NCBI GenBank assembly: GCA_035759665.1
Contig: DASTUM010000111.1
Span: forward strand, 1 to 35,250
Direction of reading: 5' to 3'
From: Micavibrio_A sp035759665
GTDB taxonomy: Bacteria; Pseudomonadota; Alphaproteobacteria; Micavibrionales; Micavibrionaceae
Length of the DNA stretch: 35,250 nucleotides
The notes under the pieces are model-generated. The model was given only the letters and a program-made list of their open reading frames with translations, had not been told where the DNA came from and ran no database searches. The translations under genes and the position numbers were made by a program. Shown piece by piece: positions 22,037 through 30,363 of the stretch; position 1 is the first letter of the stretch; each line of letters begins with the position of its first letter.

Positions 22037-22333
22037 ATGAGCGACACGAACGTGGCGGACTTCCGCAATCCGAAATCTTCCGAAACGGCCAACGATACGG
22101 GTGGCGTTTCAGGCCAGCGTTTGAAGGCTTTCATCGAACGCATCGAGCGTCTGGAAGAAGAAAAAGCCGCGCTTGCCGAGGACGTTAAGGACATTTATGC
22201 GGAATCCAAGGCTGTCGGCTTCGATACCAAAACCATCCGCAAGGTGATCCGCCTACGCAAGATGGACAAGGAAAAACGCCAGGAGGAAGAAGAGCTTCTG
22301 GAATTGTATAAATCCGCTATCGGATTGGAATAA
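22037..22333 (+). CDS. gapR: GapR / UPF0335 (DUF2312) nucleoid-associated protein
   Basis: A 98-residue coiled-coil DNA-binding protein. The family core GGVSGQRLKAFIERIERLEE, then KAALAEDVKDIYAE, KAVGFDTKTIRKVIRLRKMDK and the acidic QEEEELLELYKSAIG are almost textbook. In Caulobacter GapR binds overtwisted DNA and supports replication and topoisomerase activity. The variable 20-residue N-terminus is normal for the family. AAAGG lies before the ATG in an AT-rich leader, and a terminator follows at 22382. The family is essentially restricted to alphaproteobacteria and their phages, which supports the class assignment. Confidence 0.95.
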   Translation: MSDTNVADFRNPKSSETANDTGGVSGQRLKAFIERIERLEEEKAALAEDVKDIYAESKAVGFDTKTIRKVIRLRKMDKEKRQEEEELLELYKSAIGLE

Positions 22334-22381
22334 AAGGGTTTTCCCATTTAATCTTACCGTAATCTTTATCGCATAGAATGG

Positions 22382-22409
22382 CCCCGAATAAAAAAATATC
22401 GGGGTTTTT
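22382..22409 (+). terminator. gapR terminator
   Basis: CCCCGA (22382-22387) and TCGGGG (22399-22404) enclose an A-rich loop and are followed by TTTTT. The T-run ends two bases before the ATG of the next gene, which is unusual. Confidence 0.75.
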
Positions 22410-22411
22410 CT

Positions 22412-22936
22412 ATGGGCGGGGCGTATGATCTGCAAAGCATCCTGAACGCTGTTTCGGCCTGCATCGGCAACGCCGTGCCGGTTTGCCCGCCCGTCACCGA
22501 ACTCCAGGCCTTCACCCGTTTCGATCCGCTGCTCGCGCGCCTGCATAAGGAATATCTTGACGCGAAGGCCATGCGCTGCAAATCCGAAAAAGATTTTGGC
22601 AAGTGCGATCCCATGACCGACATGGCGATGATGGTGGAAGATTCCGCCTGGTGCGCCATGCAGACGCGCTACATGGAAGTCCGCGTCGATCGCGGCCTGA
22701 TGGCGAAAGTGCAGGAATTGATGGAGGACGAGCGCCACAAGGCCACCCAAAAACGTGAGAGGGAACAATTAGAAGACGCGCTGCGCTATTACCACCACTT
22801 CGAAATGATGGCTCGCATGCGCAAAAATAACGCAAGCCTACTCGAAGTCTGGTGGGCGATGATGGCGCTGCGCGGCATGGGCGGCGGTTTCCGCCTCTAC
22901 CAGCCCATGCACCATTTCAACAGGCTCGCCGCCTGA
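22412..22936 (+). CDS. Hypothetical protein, 174 residues
   Basis: No family is recognised. The protein is soluble and helical, with five cysteines in the first 82 residues (ACIG, VCPP, MRCKSEKDFGKCDP, WCAM), a possible metal or disulfide set. A long charged helix follows (LMAKVQELMEDERHKATQKREREQLEDALRYYHHFEMMARMRK). The C-terminus is Met/Gly-rich. There is no signal peptide. The ATG at 22412 follows the gapR terminator with no ribosome binding site. A possible -10 box (TAGAAT, 22375-22380) lies just upstream, so either transcription starts inside the terminator hairpin or the true start is later. It converges on acs across a palindromic repeat. Confidence 0.65.
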   Translation: MGGAYDLQSILNAVSACIGNAVPVCPPVTELQAFTRFDPLLARLHKEYLDAKAMRCKSEKDFGKCDPMTDMAMMVEDSAWCAMQTRYMEVRVDRGLMAKVQELMEDERHKATQKREREQLEDALRYYHHFEMMARMRKNNASLLEVWWAMMALRGMGGGFRLYQPMHHFNRLAA

Positions 22937-22947
22937 TGCGTAAAGCC

Positions 22948-23043
22948 CGTCGTTGCGAGCCTGCTGAAAGCAGGCGAAGCAATCCATAAAGCGCAGTTGA
23001 TCGTCCTGGATTGCTTCGTCGGCTATGTTTCCTCGCAATGACG
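22948..23043. repeat. Dispersed palindromic repeat, copy 2
   Basis: Outer arms at 22948-22959 and 23032-23043 (core TTGCGAG and its complement, one wobble) and inner arms GAAGCAATCCA and its complement match the element at 2500-2592. It fills the gap between two convergent genes and could terminate both. Confidence 0.8.
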
Positions 23044-23057
23044 AAATTGATTTCCGG

Positions 23058-24998
23058 TTATGCGCTCTTGCGCCCTTTGATCAAATCTTCGACGACGGCG
23101 GGGTCGGCGAGCGTGCTGGTATCGCCCAGCGTGTCGAATTCCTCCGCCGCGATCTTGCGCAAAATGCGCCGCATGATTTTTCCCGAACGCGTTTTGGGCA
23201 GGCCCGGCGCCCACTGGATATTGTCCGGAGTGGCGATGGGGCCGATGATTTTCCTCACCGTCGCGACGATTTCCTTTCTAGTGTTTTCGTCCGGCTGCGT
23301 CCCTTCCATCAGCGTTACATAGGCGTAGATTCCCTGCCCCTTGATATCGTGCGGGAAACCGACGACGGCGGATTCTGCGACGGCCTCATGTTCGTTGATT
23401 GCGCTTTCGATTTCGGCGGTGCCGAGGCGGTGGCCCGACACGTTGATGACATCGTCCATGCGCCCCGTGATCCAGTAATAGCCGTCTTCGTCGCGGCGCG
23501 CGCCGTCGCCCGTAAAATATTTTCCGGGGAAGGTGGAAAAATAGGCCTGCTCGAACCGTTCATGGTCGCCGAACACTGTGCGCATCTGACCCGGCCACGA
23601 ATCCGCCATGCAAAGCGCGCCCTCCGCCGCGCCTGTCAGCTCCTTGCCGTTCGAATCGACGATGAGGGGCCGCACGCCGAAAAACGGCATGGTGGCCGAT
23701 CCCGGCTTGGTTGCCGTGGCGCCCGGCAGCGGCGTGATCAAGAGTCCGCCTGTTTCCGTCTGCCACCATGTGTCGACGACGGGGCATCTCCCCTCTCCGA
23801 CAATATCCTTGTACCAGTACCACGCCTCGGCGTTGATCGGTTCTCCCACCGATCCGAGGATACGCAGCGTTTTGCGCGACGTCTTCTTCACAAAATCGTC
23901 GCCCGCCTTGATGAGCGATCGTATGGCTGTGGGCGCCGTGTAGAAGGAATTGACCTTATGCTTGTCCACGATCTGCCAGAAACGCGACCAGTCTGGATAA
24001 TTCGGTACACCCTCGAATATAAGGGACGTCGCGCCGTTGGCGAGCGGGCCGTAGACGATATAGGAATGGCCCGTAACCCATCCCACATCCGCCGTGCACC
24101 AGTAAATCTCGCCTGGCCTGTAATCGAACGCGCATTCATGCGTGAAGGCGACGAAGACGAGGTATCCCGCCGTCGTATGCAAAACGCCTTTCGGTTTCCC
24201 GGTGGAACCGGACGTATAAAGGATGAAGAGCGGGTCTTCCGCGTTCATCTTCTCCGGTTCGCATTCGGCGCTTTGCCTGCCCGTGATGTCGTGCCACCAG
24301 ATATCCCGCCCTTCTTTCCAGCTGGTCTTGCCGCCCGTGCGCTTCAAAACGATCACGGTATGAACGTTGGGGCAGGCTTCCAGCGCCTCGTCCGCGTTGG
24401 CTTTAAGCGGGATTTTCTTGCCGCCGCGCAGGCCCTCGTCGGCTGTAATGACGATATCCGATTTGCAATCCCTGATGCGGTCTATCAGCGAGGTCGGCGA
24501 AAACCCGCCGAAGACCACCGAATGCACCGCGCCGATGCGCGCGCAGGCCAGCATGGCGTAAACGGCTTCGGCCACCATCGGCATGTAGATTGTGACGCGG
24601 TCGCCCTTTTTTACACCGCGCTCTTTCAGGGCGTTGGCGAATTTGCAGACTTCGGTTTTAAGCTCGCCGTAAGTGATTTTCCTGTCGTCCCCGGGATCGT
24701 CGCCTTCCCAGATCAGGGCGACGTCGTTCGCTTTCGCGGGCAGGTGCCGGTCGATGCTATTGTAGGATGCGTTGAGGATTCCATCCTCGTACCACTTGAT
24801 CAACACAGGCGCGTCGAAAGACGTATTCTTGATTTTCGTCGGTTCCCTGAACCATGTCAGGCGCTTTCCGATGTCCTTCCAGAATCCTTCCGGGTCTTTC
24901 ACAGAACGCTCGTACATCGCCGCGTATTTTTCGGGCGTGATATGGGCCGTCTTCGTCAAATCGGCTGGCGGCGGGAAAATGGCTGTCTGGTCGCTCAT
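23058..24998 (-). CDS. acs: Acetyl-CoA synthetase
   Basis: Acs makes acetyl-CoA from acetate, ATP and CoA through acetyl-AMP. At 646 residues it has the normal family length. Visible motifs are the P-loop YTSGSTGKPKG, the acetate-pocket region TADVGWVTGHSYIVYGPL, DTWWQTETGG, and the hinge YFTGDGARRDEDGYYWITGRMDDVINVSGHRLGTAEIE. The catalytic Lys607 in PKTRSGKIMRRILR is the site acetylated by Pat-type enzymes and reversed by sirtuins in other bacteria. The upstream gene on the same strand, a DMT exporter, lies 95 bases away. The 3' end meets the palindromic repeat. Confidence 0.97.
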   Translation of the reverse strand: MSDQTAIFPPPADLTKTAHITPEKYAAMYERSVKDPEGFWKDIGKRLTWFREPTKIKNTSFDAPVLIKWYEDGILNASYNSIDRHLPAKANDVALIWEGDDPGDDRKITYGELKTEVCKFANALKERGVKKGDRVTIYMPMVAEAVYAMLACARIGAVHSVVFGGFSPTSLIDRIRDCKSDIVITADEGLRGGKKIPLKANADEALEACPNVHTVIVLKRTGGKTSWKEGRDIWWHDITGRQSAECEPEKMNAEDPLFILYTSGSTGKPKGVLHTTAGYLVFVAFTHECAFDYRPGEIYWCTADVGWVTGHSYIVYGPLANGATSLIFEGVPNYPDWSRFWQIVDKHKVNSFYTAPTAIRSLIKAGDDFVKKTSRKTLRILGSVGEPINAEAWYWYKDIVGEGRCPVVDTWWQTETGGLLITPLPGATATKPGSATMPFFGVRPLIVDSNGKELTGAAEGALCMADSWPGQMRTVFGDHERFEQAYFSTFPGKYFTGDGARRDEDGYYWITGRMDDVINVSGHRLGTAEIESAINEHEAVAESAVVGFPHDIKGQGIYAYVTLMEGTQPDENTRKEIVATVRKIIGPIATPDNIQWAPGLPKTRSGKIMRRILRKIAAEEFDTLGDTSTLADPAVVEDLIKGRKSA

Positions 24999-25093
24999 GC
25001 GCTGGGCCTTTCGGGATTGATGGATGATTTCGGGAGTTTAACACATTGAAACATCTGGAGAAGCGGCTGCGTGTTGTGCGGCGCAACAGCGCG

Positions 25094-25963
25094 TCAAACG
25101 ATACCTTTTTGAATCCGGCGCAACGTAATGATTCCAACGCCCAGCATAGTTAGAAAACCGCCGACGACCATGGGCCAGTCGATATGCTCCCCAAGAAGAA
25201 CGACCGACATCAAAATCGCCATAAAGGGAATCAGCAGCGTAAAGGCGCTGAGCTTCCCCACATCGCCCTGATGCATCATTCGCTGCCAGGAAATATGGGT
25301 CAGGCTAACCAGAATGGCCTGATATGCAAGGACAGGGCCGAAGACGCTCCAGTCGCTCGATGGCAGAGCCGCGATCGCGCCCGGTTCGAACATCAGACTG
25401 CCGGCAAAGGTGAACGGAACCGCGAACAGCGACATCAGGCAGACGTAACTTGCCGGATGCACACTTTTTAAATGCTTCATCTTCACATAGCTGTAGGAAA
25501 GGGCGAGCGTGGAAAACAACATGACGCCGACCCCCGCAGGGTTGCCAGCGAGATCCGGTTCGCCCAGCATGACGATAACGCCGATCGCGGCCAGGCCCAT
25601 GCCCATCCATGTCCGCCATCTGATTTTCTCGCGGAAGAAGATCGCGCCCAAAATAGTGGCGAACACGACCTGCGTTTGCAAAAGCACGGAAACGCTCGCT
25701 GCGTCGAGCATTTCAAGACCGATAAACAGCGTGCCGATATGCAGGACGTTCATGAAGACCGAAATTTGCAGGATCGTCCATAGCGCCGTCCGGCCCGTCT
25801 TTCGGATAAAGGGGAGGAATACGAGGCCCGTCGTAATGAATCGCAGCATGGCAGCGGTGAGAGGCGGCACTTCCTGCACCGCGATTTTGATGGCGATGAT
25901 ATTCCCGGCCCAAAGAACCAGAACGAGGAACAGCCGGACATAATCGGGGCGGGAAAGGGACAT
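25094..25963 (-). CDS. DMT-superfamily transporter (EamA type)
   Basis: A 289-residue membrane protein with about ten hydrophobic segments in two EamA repeats. The first repeat starts LFLVLVLWAGNIIAIKIA and includes PPLTAAMLRFITTGLVFLPF. The second repeat starts near LALSYSYVKMKHLKSVHP and ends VVLLGEHIDWPMVVGGFLTMLGVGIITL. Members export amino acids, metabolites or drugs; the substrate is not evident. The start at 25963 has a modest GGGCGG upstream. A longer frame to 26275 would run antisense-like through the terminator and the neighbouring gene, so it is rejected. Confidence 0.9.
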   Translation of the reverse strand: MSLSRPDYVRLFLVLVLWAGNIIAIKIAVQEVPPLTAAMLRFITTGLVFLPFIRKTGRTALWTILQISVFMNVLHIGTLFIGLEMLDAASVSVLLQTQVVFATILGAIFFREKIRWRTWMGMGLAAIGVIVMLGEPDLAGNPAGVGVMLFSTLALSYSYVKMKHLKSVHPASYVCLMSLFAVPFTFAGSLMFEPGAIAALPSSDWSVFGPVLAYQAILVSLTHISWQRMMHQGDVGKLSAFTLLIPFMAILMSVVLLGEHIDWPMVVGGFLTMLGVGIITLRRIQKGIV

Positions 25964-26002
25964 GCCGCCCTGATATTGGGCCGTCCCGTTTGAATGGCAA
26001 GA

Positions 26003-26030
26003 AAAAATCCGGCGCGATGGCCGGATTTTT
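26003..26030 (-). terminator. Bidirectional intrinsic terminator
   Basis: AAAAATCCGGC (26003-26013, extended by the bulge-free stem) and GCCGGATTTTT (26020-26030) are perfectly complementary. On the minus strand it ends the small secreted-protein gene and separates it from the transporter. Confidence 0.9.
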
Positions 26031-26045
26031 ATGGTTTCGGTTGAA

Positions 26046-26363
26046 CTACCAGCGGTAGTACATCGGACCGCTGCCCCAGCCACGGCGAGGCCTTTGCCCC
26101 CTGCAGACATTGTAAGTGCCGCCGGTGTTGCCGTTCGGCAGATAATAGGGAACGTTGCAGCCGGATTTGTAGGGCGACCCCGGGTACATCTGTCTATTGT
26201 AAAGATGGCGCAAGCTTTTGGGCGGGTTCCAACTGTAGGGGCCGCGTCCACCGCCATACATGCCAAATTGCGCATTCGCTACATCCGGCGCGGCCGCGGC
26301 GACGGCTGCAAAGATGCCCGCGGCCGCGATGGTTTGTGTCAAAAGTCCTTTTATCGGTTTCAT
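26046..26363 (-). CDS. Small secreted Gly/Tyr-rich protein, 105 residues
   Basis: No family is recognised. A clear Sec signal peptide covers about residues 1-31 (TQTIAAAGIFAAVAAAAPDVANA, cleavage at ANA). The mature part is short, basic and rich in Gly, Tyr, Pro and Arg (GMYGGGRGPYSWNPP, RGWGSGPMYYRW at the end) with two cysteines that could form a disulfide. AAAGGA precedes the ATG. Two promoter candidates lie upstream: a sigma70 type at 26485 and an EcfG type at 26401. Taken together these suggest a stress-induced envelope or periplasmic protein. This function is inference. Confidence 0.8.
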   Translation of the reverse strand: MKPIKGLLTQTIAAAGIFAAVAAAAPDVANAQFGMYGGGRGPYSWNPPKSLRHLYNRQMYPGSPYKSGCNVPYYLPNGNTGGTYNVCRGQRPRRGWGSGPMYYRW

Positions 26364-26400
26364 GATCGTTTCCTTTATTGTTTCAAGACGAATATCGTCA

Positions 26401-26426
26401 AACGGTGGATCTGCCCGGACGGTTCC
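26401..26426 (-). promoter_or_regulatory. EcfG-like promoter for the secreted protein
   Basis: On the minus strand GGAAC (26426-26422), 17 bases, CGTT (26404-26401). Both boxes match the alphaproteobacterial general-stress consensus exactly, and the spacing is ideal. Transcription would start about 30 bases before the ATG. Confidence 0.6.
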
Positions 26427-26484
26427 GTAAAATCAGGCCCGGGCGATTTTTCATGGCGCATCTCTTTTCAAGGCACACGCCGGG

Positions 26485-26513
26485 ACGATAGGTGATGAAG
26501 CAAGCACTGTCAA
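26485..26513 (-). promoter_or_regulatory. Sigma70-type promoter upstream of the secreted-protein gene
   Basis: TTGACA (26513-26508), 17 bases, TATCGT (26490-26485). It would give a leader of about 115 bases containing a GCCCGG/CCGGGC stem and an 18-codon ORF of unknown relevance. Confidence 0.55.
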
Positions 26514-26547
26514 CAAAATTATGTAAATGATAAAAGTTTGTATGAAA

Positions 26548-26952
26548 TCAATCGGAAAGCTTGAGTATATGCTCCCATTCCGCCGCCGTGACGGGCTGAA
26601 CGGAGAGACGGGAATTCTTCACCAGAACCATGTTTTTGAGCCGTGCGTCCTTTTTTATCCGCTCCAGCGAGACAGGATTCTTCAAAGCCTTGACCGCCTT
26701 GAAGGCGACCATGCCGAACCTGCCGCTCTCGTCCGTCGGGTCGGGATGGTATTCTTTCGCCACCTCAACGATGCCGACGATCTCCTTGCCTTCGTTCGAA
26801 TGATAGAAGAAGGCAAGATCGCCCGCCTTCATCGCCTTCATGTTGTTCGACGCCTGATGGTTGCGCACGCCGTCCCAGCTCTGGACGCCCTTTTTGACAT
26901 GCTGCTCCCACGACCACGTGGACGGTTCTGATTTCACCAGCCAGTAATTCAT
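26548..26952 (-). CDS. EVE-domain protein
   Basis: A 134-residue single-domain protein of the EVE (PUA-like) superfamily, related to human THYN1. These are thought to read modified bases in DNA or RNA. It begins MNYWLVKSEPSTWSWE, the hallmark opening, followed by WDGVRNHQASNNMKAMKAGDLAFFYHS and IVGIVEVAKEYHPDPTDE. The binding cage residues of the family are present in these blocks. It overlaps the upstream secreted-protein gene by four bases (ATGA), so they are translationally coupled. The tsaD-gpsA-EVE order is common in alphaproteobacteria. Confidence 0.93.
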   Translation of the reverse strand: MNYWLVKSEPSTWSWEQHVKKGVQSWDGVRNHQASNNMKAMKAGDLAFFYHSNEGKEIVGIVEVAKEYHPDPTDESGRFGMVAFKAVKALKNPVSLERIKKDARLKNMVLVKNSRLSVQPVTAAEWEHILKLSD

Positions 26953-27227
26953 CTCATCGTCGCTTGGCAGGGATAGACTCTTCCTTCAAAAAAATTCTTC
27001 ACAAAAAAAACCTGGCCCAGCGGGCTTTCCAGGAGTCTCACGGTGACACCGTCCGATCGGTAGACCGTATCCCCGTAATGTACATCTCTATATGGCTGCA
27101 GGCAGGCTTTTTGCGCGGGCGACAAACTCGTTTCCTTGTAATCCGGCGGCTCCAGGCTGGCCTGCAAAGGCGTTGCGCTGGACAAAAACGCCGCGATGAC
27201 GGATGCGGCGGCAATCTCTTTTCTCAT
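26949..27227 (-). CDS. Small secreted protein, 92 residues
   Basis: No family is recognised. The N-terminus is a signal peptide (about residues 1-24, KEIAAASVIAAFLSSATPLQA, cleavage at QA/S). The mature 68 residues contain two cysteines (KACLQP and YPCQAT) that could form a disulfide, and an alternating pattern suggestive of beta strands (VTVRLLESPLGQVFFVKNFF). GGGGA lies before the ATG. Its stop overlaps the EVE start by four bases, and gpsA lies 65 bases upstream. Its role in this otherwise cytoplasmic operon is unclear. Confidence 0.82.
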   Translation of the reverse strand: MRKEIAAASVIAAFLSSATPLQASLEPPDYKETSLSPAQKACLQPYRDVHYGDTVYRSDGVTVRLLESPLGQVFFVKNFFEGRVYPCQATMR

Positions 27228-27292
27228 ACTTTTCCCCTTTTAGAAAACTCTTAAGGGGATAAGATCAACACAGCCTTGCGTATAATGCAATG

Positions 27293-28285
27293 CTAAACCG
27301 TTTCGGTTTTTACGGGGCGGTCGAGCATTTTTTCGATAATCTGCCCCACATCCGCCCCGTCCTGCAGGCAGGCGTGCACGGCCTCGGATATCGGCATTTC
27401 CACGGCGTTGTTCCTGGCCATGACGACCAAGGCCTCGGCCGTATAGACGCCCTCCGTTACCGAATTGCGGGATTCGAGAATTTCCTTAAGCGTCATGCCT
27501 TGCCCGAGCGCCGCTCCGAGCGAAAAGTTTCGCGATTGCATGGACGAACAGGTGAGGATCAGGTCGCCGACCCCGCACATGCCCATCAGCGTTTCCTTTT
27601 TCGCGCCGAGCGCGGAGGCAAGGCGGGCGATCTCGGCCAGACCCCGCGTGACCAGTGCCGCCCGCGCGGAATCGCCGAGCTTGCGCCCTTCGATGATGCC
27701 GCAGGCGATGGCGATGACGTTCTTCACCGCGCCGCCGACCTGTGCGCCGATGATATCGTCGGCGGCATACATGCGCAGCGTTCTGGAGCTCAGCACTTCG
27801 GCCAGCGCCTTTGCGCTTTCCTTGTCTTTCATGGCGAGCGTCACGGCGCTGGGAAGGCCGCGCGCGATTTCCGCGGCGAAAGTCGGCCCCGTCAGGATGG
27901 CGAGCGGCGAATCCGGCACGACTTCCTGCGCGATCTGCGAGAGCATCAGGCCGGATTCGATTTCAATCCCCTTGGCGCAGATGACGAGCGGCTTCGCGGC
28001 GTCGAGATCGGGCTTCAAAGTTTGCAATGTCGTGCGCAGATACTGCGCGGGCGTGACGATGATAAGGATATCGGCTTTGGCCGCTTCGCGCAGGATGCCG
28101 GTCGCGCGAATGTTGGTGCTGAGTTTGACACCGGGAAGAAAAAGCGCGTTCTCATGGCCGATATTGATGGAATCCACGACCCGCTCTTCCCGCGCCCAGA
28201 TCATGCATTGCTTGCCGGTACTTGCAAAAGATTGCGCCAGCGCCGTTCCCCAGGCTCCGCCGCCGATGATGCCGATTGTTTGCAT
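27293..28285 (-). CDS. gpsA: Glycerol-3-phosphate dehydrogenase (NAD(P)+)
   Basis: GpsA reduces dihydroxyacetone phosphate to sn-glycerol-3-phosphate for phospholipid synthesis. The 330-residue protein has the Rossmann motif GIIGGGAWGTALA at the N-terminus, ICAKGIE, ILTGPTFAAEIARGLP, the catalytic Lys in GGAVKNVIAIACGI and the substrate motif SRNFSLGAALGQG followed by VTEGVYTAEAL. The start follows AAGGA by seven bases and lies three bases after the tsaD stop, so the two form an operon. The 3' end has a small AAACCG/CGGTTT hairpin over the stop codon. Confidence 0.96.
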   Translation of the reverse strand: MQTIGIIGGGAWGTALAQSFASTGKQCMIWAREERVVDSINIGHENALFLPGVKLSTNIRATGILREAAKADILIIVTPAQYLRTTLQTLKPDLDAAKPLVICAKGIEIESGLMLSQIAQEVVPDSPLAILTGPTFAAEIARGLPSAVTLAMKDKESAKALAEVLSSRTLRMYAADDIIGAQVGGAVKNVIAIACGIIEGRKLGDSARAALVTRGLAEIARLASALGAKKETLMGMCGVGDLILTCSSMQSRNFSLGAALGQGMTLKEILESRNSVTEGVYTAEALVVMARNNAVEMPISEAVHACLQDGADVGQIIEKMLDRPVKTETV

Positions 28286-28288
28286 TCT

Positions 28289-29359
28289 TTATCCTTGTTT
28301 CGATTTTTTCTCTGCTATGGGGTCGAGAGGCCATCGCGGTCTGGCCGCAACGTCGAGTGTGTCGCTCATGTTTTTCTTTAATCTCTCAATTCCCGTCCAT
28401 GCGATCATGGCGCCGTTATCCGAACATAAATTCAAAGGAGGCGCAACAAATTCCATGGATTTCGAATATGCCAAATCCTGCAAAGTCGCGCGGATTCTCA
28501 CATTCGCCGCCACGCCGCCGGAAACAACGAGGGTCGGTTTTGCCTGGTTCCCTTGAGTTTTTTCAAACCCGTCGATGGCGCGGGCGCAACGCTCGCGCAC
28601 GATTTCGGCCACAGTTTCCTGAAAGGCATAACACAGCGCGGCGACATCATCGTACGCCAGTTTTCCTTGCGGGAGTTTTTCGACATGCTGGCGCACGGCG
28701 GTTTTAAGTCCCGAAAAAGAAAAATCGCAATCCTTGCGGCCTTTCATGGGAAGTGGCAGCGGAAATTTTTTGAGCGCGGCATCTCTGTTCTTGCAATCCG
28801 CCGCCGCGCGTTCGACGAACGGCCCGCCCGGATGGCCAAGCCCCATCAGTTTCGCCGCCTTGTCGAAACATTCGCCAAGCGCGTCATCGATGGTGGTGCC
28901 GAGCTGTTTATATTTCGCCACATCCTCCGCGACCAGAATTTGCGTGTGCCCGCCGGATACGAGCAAAAGCAGGTAGGGAAATTCCAGATCGTTCGTCAGG
29001 CGCGGGGTGAGGGCATGCGCCTCCAGATGGTTGACGGCGACGAACGGAAGATCGTGCGCGGCGGCGATCGCCTTGCCCGCCATCATGCCGACCATGACCC
29101 CGCCGATCAGGCCGGGGCCGCATGTGGCGGCGACTCCGCTTAAATCTTCAAAAGAAATACCCGCATCATGCATCGCGCCCTTGATAAGCGTATCGAGATG
29201 ATCCATATGGGCGCGCGCCGCTATTTCCGGCACGACTCCGCCGAATGCCTTGTGTTCCTCGATCTGGGATAAGACCAGGTTGGCCATGATCGTCTTGTCG
29301 TCGCGGATCACCGCCACGGCCGTTTCATCGCAGGAAGTCTCGATTCCAAGCACAATCAT
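28289..29359 (-). CDS. tsaD: tRNA threonylcarbamoyladenosine synthase subunit TsaD
   Basis: TsaD (Kae1/Gcp) catalyses the last step of t6A37 formation on ANN-decoding tRNAs. The ASKHA fold is visible: VLGIETSCDETAVAV at the start, GGVVPEIAARAHMDHL, the metal-binding HxxxH in AVNHLEAHALTPRL, LLLVSGGHTQI and DDALGECFDKAAKLMGLGHPGGP. The phosphate motif near the end is VVSGGVAANVRIR, followed by PPLNLCSDNGAMIAW. I chose ATG at 29359 because homologues begin at MIVLGIETS. A TTG at 29395 is an unlikely longer alternative. It is divergent from hemC across 65 bases. Confidence 0.95.
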   Translation of the reverse strand: MIVLGIETSCDETAVAVIRDDKTIMANLVLSQIEEHKAFGGVVPEIAARAHMDHLDTLIKGAMHDAGISFEDLSGVAATCGPGLIGGVMVGMMAGKAIAAAHDLPFVAVNHLEAHALTPRLTNDLEFPYLLLLVSGGHTQILVAEDVAKYKQLGTTIDDALGECFDKAAKLMGLGHPGGPFVERAAADCKNRDAALKKFPLPLPMKGRKDCDFSFSGLKTAVRQHVEKLPQGKLAYDDVAALCYAFQETVAEIVRERCARAIDGFEKTQGNQAKPTLVVSGGVAANVRIRATLQDLAYSKSMEFVAPPLNLCSDNGAMIAWTGIERLKKNMSDTLDVAARPRWPLDPIAEKKSKQG

Positions 29360-29424
29360 GGCCGGGGTTGTAGCATGAAGATCGACGGATGACAAAGCGC
29401 GGAAAGCCGTGCTAAACCAAGCCG

Positions 29425-30363
29425 ATGAAAACGCCCGCCCTCAAGATCGGAACCCGCGGCTCGCCTCTGGCCCTTATCCAGACGGCGATGGTCGAAGACG
29501 CGCTGCGCGTCTCGCATCCCGAGCTCACGATTCAGCGCGTGATCATCAAAACCTCCGGCGACTGGAAACCCGAAGACGGCGAAAAGCGCCTCTCGGAAAT
29601 CGAAGGCGGGAAGGGGCTGTTCGTGCGCGAAATCGAAAAGGCGCTGATGGAGGGCGCCATCGACTGCGCCGTGCATTCGACGAAAGACATGCCGTCGTTT
29701 TTGCCCGAAGGCCTTGCGCTCGAACATATGTTGCCGCGCGCCAACCCGTTCGATGCCTTTATCTGCCGCAAATATTCCTCCTTCATGAATCTTCCGCAAG
29801 GCGCGGTGGTGGGGACGACGTCGATGCGCCGCCAGGCTTTCCTGCTCGCCAGACGCCCCGATCTCAAAGTCGTGCCTTTGCGCGGCAACGTGCAGACGCG
29901 CATTGCAAAACTCGATGAAGGCCAGGTGGATGCGACCTTTCTCGCCATGGCCGGCCTGCAACGCCTCAATCTGGCGGGTGAAAGTTTCGTCCATCCCCTC
30001 GGCGCGGATGACATGCTGCCCGCCTGCGGGCAAGGAACCATCAGCGTTGAAACGCGCGACAACGATCTGCCGACGCACGATCTCCTGTCCTGCTTGCACC
30101 ACCCCGAAACGGGCCTTTGCACTTTTGTCGAACGGCTAAGCCTGCAAATATTGGATGGTTCGTGCCACACACCTATCGGCGCATATGCGCGTTATGAAGA
30201 TGGCAAGATGCAATTCGACCTCGAAGTCGCTTCCCCTGATGGCGCGCAGCTTTACAGTGAAAGCGCCCGCCAGATCGTGAACGACCGTGCCGAGGCCGAG
30301 GAATTCGGACGCGCCGTTGCTTCGCGCCTCAAGGCCCGCATCCCCGCCGATATCTTCCAATGA
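29425..30363 (+). CDS. hemC: Porphobilinogen deaminase (hydroxymethylbilane synthase)
   Basis: HemC joins four porphobilinogens into hydroxymethylbilane. At 312 residues it is full length. Visible features are LKIGTRGSPLALIQT, the catalytic Asp88 in HSTKDMPSFLPEG, the substrate-binding arginines in TTSMRRQAFLLARRPDL and LRGNVQTRIAKLDEG, and Cys247 in LDGSCHTPIGAY, which carries the dipyrromethane cofactor. hemD overlaps its stop by four bases. Confidence 0.97.
   Translation: MKTPALKIGTRGSPLALIQTAMVEDALRVSHPELTIQRVIIKTSGDWKPEDGEKRLSEIEGGKGLFVREIEKALMEGAIDCAVHSTKDMPSFLPEGLALEHMLPRANPFDAFICRKYSSFMNLPQGAVVGTTSMRRQAFLLARRPDLKVVPLRGNVQTRIAKLDEGQVDATFLAMAGLQRLNLAGESFVHPLGADDMLPACGQGTISVETRDNDLPTHDLLSCLHHPETGLCTFVERLSLQILDGSCHTPIGAYARYEDGKMQFDLEVASPDGAQLYSESARQIVNDRAEAEEFGRAVASRLKARIPADIFQ

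Noticed and set aside
23025..25049. 674-codon open frame on the plus strand across the acs locus
   Set aside because: It is antisense to a complete acetyl-CoA synthetase with all family motifs. Its own translation is Arg/Ala/Gly-rich without any domain. It is a by-product of GC-rich third codon positions.
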